From positions 3,348,001 to 3,412,000 of the forward strand of contig OZ220699.1 in assembly GCA_965116565.1 (NCBI GenBank): DNA of 64,000 nt, given 5' to 3'. The notes below the pieces were generated by a model that had not been told where the DNA came from, did not search any database, and saw only the letters and a list, made by a program, of their open reading frames with translations. This document shows, one piece after another, positions 59,733 to 64,000 of the stretch (the first letter of the stretch is position 1; every line of letters starts with the position of its first letter). Source of the stretch: Bin87 sp965116565 (GTDB lineage: Bacteria > Chloroflexota > Dehalococcoidia > Lucifugimonadales > UBA3495). The position numbers and the translations under genes are program-made.

Positions 59733-60407
59733 CTACTCCGGAAAAATTCGCTGGTAAACCCCCGGCGATCCCTCACCGTGCACCATGTGCGGCCGCACCT
59801 CGTGGGTCCAAACCGGCGTTACGATCTGGCTCCAGCCCTTCCAGGCCTCGCTTTCCGCCACCTCCAGCGACTCCATCTCGTGCACCGTGCAGTACTTCGG
59901 CTCGCCCATCATCGCCTGGAACCGCCGCGCCCGGATGTAACCCGGGATATCGAGGGCCATCGGCAGCCGCTCGTTGTTGTACGCGTCGTTCCACGCCTCC
60001 TCCAGGTGCTCGGGAATCCCCATCCGGCCCACCAGCAGCAGCGGCGACATCCCGGCCTCTGCGGTCTCCTCGGAAAGCTCCGCCGGATGCACCCGCTTGT
60101 ACAGGTTCCGGATGTACTCCGTCCCGATCACGCTGGGCGACATCCTCCGCGACCACTCCGTCGGCTCCCGCAGCCACTTCTGCCACTCCTCCGAATGCCA
60201 GGCCTCGTACGACTCCAACTCGTACACCGCCAGGTACTTCGGCCCGCCCTGCACCGCCTCGTAACGCGCCGCGTCCAGCACCCCCGGAATCGACAGCCGC
60301 TCCGGTATGTGCTCCTCGTTGTACCAGCGGTTGTACTCCTCGTCGTTCTCCGGCGCCACGTCGCTGTACACCAGCAGCAGCCCGTCGCCCTTCCTTTTCG
60401 TCGCCAT
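59733..60407 (-). CDS. EthD-like dimeric alpha/beta barrel protein, two domains
   Basis: This 224-residue protein comprises two ferredoxin-like alpha/beta-barrel halves of the EthD/DUF type. The first is GLLLVYSDVAPENDEEYNRW with YNEEHIPERLSIPGVLDAAR and KYLAVYELES. The second is LLLVGRMGIPEHLEEAWNDA with YNNERLPMALDIPGYIRARR and KYCTVHEMES. The Trp/Tyr and His residues in YNEEHIP are conserved in such proteins. Activities vary (isomerases, redox factors, unknown). The start is a clear ATG. Confidence 0.78.
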   Translation of the reverse strand: MATKRKGDGLLLVYSDVAPENDEEYNRWYNEEHIPERLSIPGVLDAARYEAVQGGPKYLAVYELESYEAWHSEEWQKWLREPTEWSRRMSPSVIGTEYIRNLYKRVHPAELSEETAEAGMSPLLLVGRMGIPEHLEEAWNDAYNNERLPMALDIPGYIRARRFQAMMGEPKYCTVHEMESLEVAESEAWKGWSQIVTPVWTHEVRPHMVHGEGSPGVYQRIFPE

Positions 60408-61233
60408 ATCGCCCCCATTCCGAATCGTTCAAATCCCGCCGAGTATATCACCCGATCTTGGCCCAAATGTGCTCTCTCTCCTGATGGGCTCAAACATGCC
60501 GTTCCCGTCGAAAACCTCCCTTCTCACTTGAAAGTAGGGTGTTACGGTGAGGGCGACGTGCGTGGCTACGCGAAAATCAAACCATCCTGAAAATCCCGAA
60601 AAATCCATGCCAAACCCATGACACCCGGCCGTTGCCCATGCGTACGCCCGTTCTCTACACTGTACTCCACGTCAGGCAGCAAGCCAAAGTACACGGCCCA
60701 CCGCCCGACCGGAAATTTCCCATCCAGGGGTCATCAAGAGGTTCAGGAACTAAAACGGTCAACAATAGTCGGATTCCATTTGCATCGCTGGCTGGCGCCT
60801 GAGGCTGTCCCTTTCCGCAGCATGGCCCAGACCAGTACGGCGGGTGTCTCCACCGCTCCACGAGGGTCGTCAGATGCGCCTCCGGCGCGTCGCACACAAC
60901 CCCCGCTCATCCTGAGCTTGTCGAAGGATGCGCCACAGGGTTGCGTGAGGGGTCATTTCCCTCCCCCAAACCGCCATTCCGGACTTGTCCGGAAACCGGC
61001 GCGACCGGGGAACGGTCAGCACGTGGGACCCTAGGGCTCAATATCGCAATCAATACGCTCTCTGGCCGTAGCGCCGACGCTCCTGAACCTCCCAACACCC
61101 CGACCCTGAAAACCACAACCAACACCCCACCCAACTCCGGAGGACAATCCCAACCACCACCACCCAATAGCGGCGACAAATCATTCGCCTCCACCACTCC
61201 CATACCTCCCCAACACTCCAAGGAGTCATCCGA
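60408..61233. other. Gene-poor intergenic zone with repeat A
   Basis: No protein or RNA gene is supported in these 826 bases. It contains a repeat A variant (60901-60932) and C/A-rich low-complexity sequence from about 61085 to 61200 (AACCACCACCACCC-type runs). The frames on both strands lack normal codon patterns. Confidence 0.55.
60901..60932. repeat. Dispersed palindromic repeat A, copy 4 (CATCCTGAGC form)
   Basis: CCCCGCTCATCCTGAGCTTG followed by TCGAAGGATGCG is the second version of the repeat, with ATCCTGAGC in place of ATGGTGAGC. The copy at 63230 is of the same version. Confidence 0.7.
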
Positions 61234-62058
61234 ATGGGAACCATTTCCCACCACCAGACCAGGGCCGACGCGTTCCTCCATCGCGCCGACCGGGCCATCT
61301 CCACCCACGACCCGACTCAGGTCGCCGTGGCATTGCGCCGCGCCGCCACCCACATCACCACGGCATTGGCCGTCCATCAGGGCTGGAAGCACAAATCCCA
61401 ACGCCAGTTGGAGATCGTCCTCCACGCCAACATCGCCCGCGACAACCTCAGCCGCTCCCACCTCAAAACCCTCAGACAGGCCCACACCCTCTCCCGGCAG
61501 ACGCCATCCGCCCCGCTCATGGTGCGGACGCCCGCCTGTGGAGGGAGCCGCTGCAGGCCCGCCGGTGGCGGGTCGAGCCATGAACCTGTCGAACCAAGCC
61601 CGGGCCAATCCCCGCTCCCCTCGCGGGAGAGGGCAGGGGTGAGGACAAACTTGGGAACCCAACTCCGCCGCATGCGCCGACGGGTCGCCTCCCTCATCAG
61701 CCATGCCGCAGCCCTCATCGCCGGCCGTCCCAAGAAAGTGGTTCACCACAAGCTGTGGCTGCGCAAGCCCGACCTGCCCATGGCGCCCGATTTCACCTGC
61801 ATCCAGGACATCCTCAGCCTGCCCAACTACCTGGAGATCAGACAGAAATTCCGGCTGCACCAGGCGCCCTTGGACACCTACCCCGACCCCCACGGCTCGT
61901 ACGCCAGCGGCGACACGCCCCGGCGTTGTCAGTGCCACGCCGACCTGTGGAACAAACCGCGCGACCCCAACCGCATCACCCTCTCACCACCGTGGCGCCG
62001 CGCCCTGGAAAAGACTTTCCGCATCAGGCTACCCAACCCCCTCCAACTCACCTGCTGA
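61234..62058 (+). CDS. Hypothetical protein, 274 aa, containing an inserted dispersed repeat
   Basis: The family is unknown. AAGGAG lies 10 bases before the ATG. The first 90 residues are helical (FLHRADRAISTHDPTQVAVA, then LRRAATHITTALAVHQGW). At 61512-61644 the frame runs through a composite of repeats A and B, giving the low-complexity PACGGSRCRPAGGGSSHEPV and PSPGQSPLPSRERAGVRTN. The last 120 residues return to a normal composition (MRRRVASLISHAAALIAGRP, DFTCIQDILSLPNYLEIRQK, CHADLWNKPRD). The gene is open throughout, so the repeat either is an in-frame insertion or the two ends are one old gene that tolerated it. Confidence 0.5.
   Translation: MGTISHHQTRADAFLHRADRAISTHDPTQVAVALRRAATHITTALAVHQGWKHKSQRQLEIVLHANIARDNLSRSHLKTLRQAHTLSRQTPSAPLMVRTPACGGSRCRPAGGGSSHEPVEPSPGQSPLPSRERAGVRTNLGTQLRRMRRRVASLISHAAALIAGRPKKVVHHKLWLRKPDLPMAPDFTCIQDILSLPNYLEIRQKFRLHQAPLDTYPDPHGSYASGDTPRRCQCHADLWNKPRDPNRITLSPPWRRALEKTFRIRLPNPLQLTC
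61512..61644. repeat. Composite of repeats A and B inside a reading frame
   Basis: CCCGCTCATGGTGCGGACGC at 61512 onward, with an internal extra segment and GAACCTGTCGAACCAAGC, is repeat A. CCCCGCTCCCCTCGCGGG and AGAGGGCAGGGGTGAGG at 61610-61644 is repeat B. The frame of the surrounding gene stays open across both. Confidence 0.75.
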
Positions 62059-62163
62059 CGGAACCTCTCACCACCGCCTGGGCCGACCCGGGCGCCGAAT
62101 TGCGACCCCCGGCCGGGGACTGCGCGAGGGTGGCCCTGCTCAAATCGCAACCACCCTCCAATT

Positions 62164-62373
62164 TCACTGCAGCAGGGTCCGCCCGTTCTCCCCCACTGTC
62201 ATATCGGCCGACCATATCGCGAGCGATGCGTTGGCCGGCTGGTCTTTTGACGCAATCATCAATGCTATCGCCATGGCTAGCAGTACCCCCACCACAACCC
62301 AGAACCACAAAATCTTGTTGTTTTGTAATCCCCTGCCGTTCCATCTCCCGTTCCGCGTCTTTCGCCAAATCAT
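62164..62373 (-). CDS. Small single-span membrane protein, 69 aa
   Basis: A basic N-terminus (MIWRKTRNGRWNGRGLQNNK) is followed by a membrane helix (LWFWVVVGVLLAMAIALMIA) and a polar extracytoplasmic tail. The topology fits the positive-inside rule. GAGG lies eight bases before the ATG. The function is unknown. It could be a phage- or stress-type small protein. Confidence is limited because the frame is short. Confidence 0.4.
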   Translation of the reverse strand: MIWRKTRNGRWNGRGLQNNKILWFWVVVGVLLAMAIALMIASKDQPANASLAIWSADMTVGENGRTLLQ

Positions 62374-62668
62374 GTCCCACGCCTCGATTATGTATACCTA
62401 TCGGTATGTATGCCTATCGGCAATCCGTTGTTTATTCGTTTGGTTATGTGAACTGACCGGCCGCTCGCCCGCGCTTCGTTATTCGCTCCGGCGAACCGCC
62501 ATCGTGGATGAGCCTTCTCAACTCCCCGGGTGCAGCCATCATTTATCTCCTGCCTCACCCGTCCTGCATTTCCTGGTTGGCTGTATTTCCCGGTTGGCTA
62601 GAAGCGTCTGCACGACCTGACCCACCGGCGCCTCGACCGGGTTGTTGGCCCGTCAGCCGTTGGTCGGA

Positions 62669-62803
62669 TCATGCGTCGCGATCAATAAACACGGACCCCG
62701 TTATCACGATCGCGAACACAATGGACGACGCGATCAACATGCCGAGGTATCCCCTCGGTCCCAATGCACTGCGTATCTTGTTCCTCATGAAGTGGGAAAA
62801 CAT
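62669..62803 (-). CDS. Tiny membrane protein, 44 aa
   Basis: GGAGGGAAGG ends directly before the ATG, a strong ribosome binding site. The product MFSHFMRNKIRSALGPRGYL has a single membrane helix (GMLIASSIVFAIVITGSVFI) and ends at TGA (62671-62669). The frame continues open to 62555 with a Gln/Gly-rich tail (SDQRLTGQQPGRGAGG), so an old longer gene may be truncated. The interval 62374-62668 otherwise shows no gene. Confidence 0.35.
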   Translation of the reverse strand: MFSHFMRNKIRSALGPRGYLGMLIASSIVFAIVITGSVFIDRDA

Positions 62804-63425
62804 CCTTCCCTCCTTGGCGCTATGTGCGCCTTTCCCTCGATTGGTCCCGCAGCATCGGCGAGCCCACGTTTGTATGCGTGCGGATAAATTGTGGCGGTCC
62901 CTATCGGGACCGACTTGACCATTGCGATCCTGCGTATGTCCTTATGGCAGATGGCCCGCTCGCCTCGCCCGGGACCTATCGATCCCCAAACGATTTGAGC
63001 CTGTCCGACCGGCATCCTGAGCCCGGATGTGGGCTCGGACCCGACCGTGCCGTTGCACAACCATCGTAACAACACTTTGTGAAAATCCGGCGCTTCGGAC
63101 GCATCAAAGCGTGAAAATATTCTAAAAATTTTATGAACGCGTCGCCCCGCCTCAGCCCCCGGTCATATCCACCAAGCCCTGACTCTCGCCAGCCACGGCC
63201 TTTCAATTATCGTAAGCGATCCCCGTAGCCCGCTCATCCTGAGCCTGTCGAAGGACGAGCGGACGGTGGGTGAGAGCAAATTCTTGCTGGATCAACGCGG
63301 TATGTTTGTATGACCGAGCGCCCCAGCGTCACCGGCAGCCCCGGCCTCGCTGCAGGCTCCCCATCCTGACCGCCGTTTGTGGCATAATACGCCGACCCAT
63401 TAATCCCAACGGAGGTGCACCCCGT
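62804..63425. other. Intergenic region with hairpins and repeat A
   Basis: No gene is seen. It holds GGTCCCTATCGGGACC (62896-62911, a hairpin), an AT-rich patch near 63110-63140, a repeat A copy (63230-63262) and the start-site elements of the thiolase-like gene. Confidence 0.55.
63230..63262. repeat. Dispersed palindromic repeat A, copy 6
   Basis: CCGCTCATCCTGAGCCTGTC followed by GAAGGACGAGCGG has exact inverted ends (CCGCT/AGCGG) and belongs to the CATCCTGAGC version. Confidence 0.75.
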
Positions 63426-64000
63426 ATGGTTGACCTCAGGCGCGGCGCCGCCATCGTGGGCATCCACGAGCACGTCACCCGCTACTCCCCCGACAAGAGC
63501 GAGCTCCAGATCCAGGGCGAAAGCGTCATCAAGGCCCTCGCCGACGCCGGCCTCACCAAGAACGACGTCGACGGCCTCTTCACCGCGTCCAGCAGCATCC
63601 GCAACAGCGGCATGAACCTGGCCGACTACCTCAACATGTACCCCAGCTACGTCGACAACACCACCGTCGGCGGCGGGTCGTTCGAGTTTCACCTGTCCCA
63701 CGCCCTCACCGCCATCGCGGCCGGCCGCATCAACGTGGCAGTCATCACCTACAGCAGCCTCGCACGCTCCGGCGGCGTCTCTGTCGGCACCGGCGGCGTC
63801 GGACGCTTCGGCCACCCCGTCCTCGACCCGTCTCCCGACAGCTTCGAGGAACTCTACGGCCTCACCACCGTCGGCCTCTACGCCATGATCGCCCGCCGCC
63901 ACATGCACCTCTACGGCACCACCTCCGAGCAACTCGCCGAGGTCTCCGTCGCCATGCGGCACCACGCCTCCATGAACCCCGAGGCCCTGTTCCGCGACCC
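63426..64000 (+). CDS. Thiolase-like protein, 3' end cut by window edge
   Basis: The ATG at 63426 is preceded by GGAGGTG at 63411-63417, and the frame is open to the end (191 codons). The start MVDLRRGAAIVGIHEHVTRY and the segment TVGGGSFEFHLSHALTAIAA with GRINVAVITYSSLAR match the thiolase fold, in the lipid-transfer/SCP-x-like group. The position of the usual catalytic cysteine is occupied by Gly/Ser (VGGGSFEF), which also happens in that group, so it may not be an active thiolase. The later catalytic residues lie outside the window. A TGGCATAAT box at 63380-63388 may be its promoter. Confidence 0.75.
   Translation, partial: MVDLRRGAAIVGIHEHVTRYSPDKSELQIQGESVIKALADAGLTKNDVDGLFTASSSIRNSGMNLADYLNMYPSYVDNTTVGGGSFEFHLSHALTAIAAGRINVAVITYSSLARSGGVSVGTGGVGRFGHPVLDPSPDSFEELYGLTTVGLYAMIARRHMHLYGTTSEQLAEVSVAMRHHASMNPEALFRD

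Overview
The window is high-GC, gene-dense bacterial DNA. The der-plsY pair, the MoxR/DUF58/transglutaminase operon, an ETF pair, a Liv-type ABC operon, several Uma2-family genes and the frequent GTG/TTG starts together suggest a Chloroflexota genome (SAR202/Dehalococcoidia-like or related). That assignment is inference, because there is no rRNA or marker phylogeny here. One tRNA gene (Asn, GTT) is present. No CRISPR array, rRNA, transposase gene or phage structural gene was seen.

Layout. 0-8.3 kb (+): 5'-truncated der, plsY, then moxR, DUF58 and a membrane transglutaminase, then an ogt-like methyltransferase and an unknown gene. 8.4-11.6 kb (-): DUF1330, two small unknown genes, and etfA/etfB. 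11.6-12.2 kb: a non-coding stretch with an 18/19-bp minisatellite. 12.2-21.2 kb: a TTC38-like TPR gene, then a long minus-strand cluster (PEPCK-like protein, coiled-coil repeat protein, malate synthase, two tandem Uma2 genes, 5'-3' exonuclease). The PEPCK-like protein and malate synthase fit growth on C2 units with gluconeogenesis. 21.5-29.6 kb: mixed housekeeping (thioesterase, double cupin, enolase, rsmG, a broken mobA, an AcuC-type deacetylase, trmI, DUF2203). 29.6-36 kb: an accessory island of lower GC with a Fic gene behind palindromic candidate operators, a serine protease, an aldehyde dehydrogenase, a BrnT/BrnA-type toxin-antitoxin pair, an antitoxin remnant and a GmrSD-like restriction enzyme. 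36-41.5 kb: panC, a HerA ATPase with a HAS-barrel partner, a decayed tRNA duplicate plus the intact tRNA-Asn, and a TPR lipoprotein candidate. 41.9-50.4 kb: a branched-chain-type ABC transporter with a double binding protein and an enlarged permease, interleaved with Uma2 genes. 50.8-57.3 kb (-): a surface protein, a frameshifted Uma2 gene, and an NHL/DUF1501/DUF1800 operon. 57.7-64 kb: an acyl-CoA dehydrogenase-like flavoprotein, small unknown genes, a repeat-rich gene-poor zone, and the start of a thiolase-like gene running off the window.

The strongest unusual signals are these: the binding protein with two fused homologous domains next to a LivH enlarged by about 125 residues; the Fic gene preceded by seven ATGTAA/TTACAT half-sites; active-site substitutions in the transglutaminase (Cys to Ser) and enolase (Glu to Asp, His to Ala); mosaic near-identity between tandem Uma2 genes; a duplicated and decayed promoter-plus-tRNA unit; a mobA with two in-frame TGA codons; and a dispersed intergenic repeat that lies inside an open reading frame.
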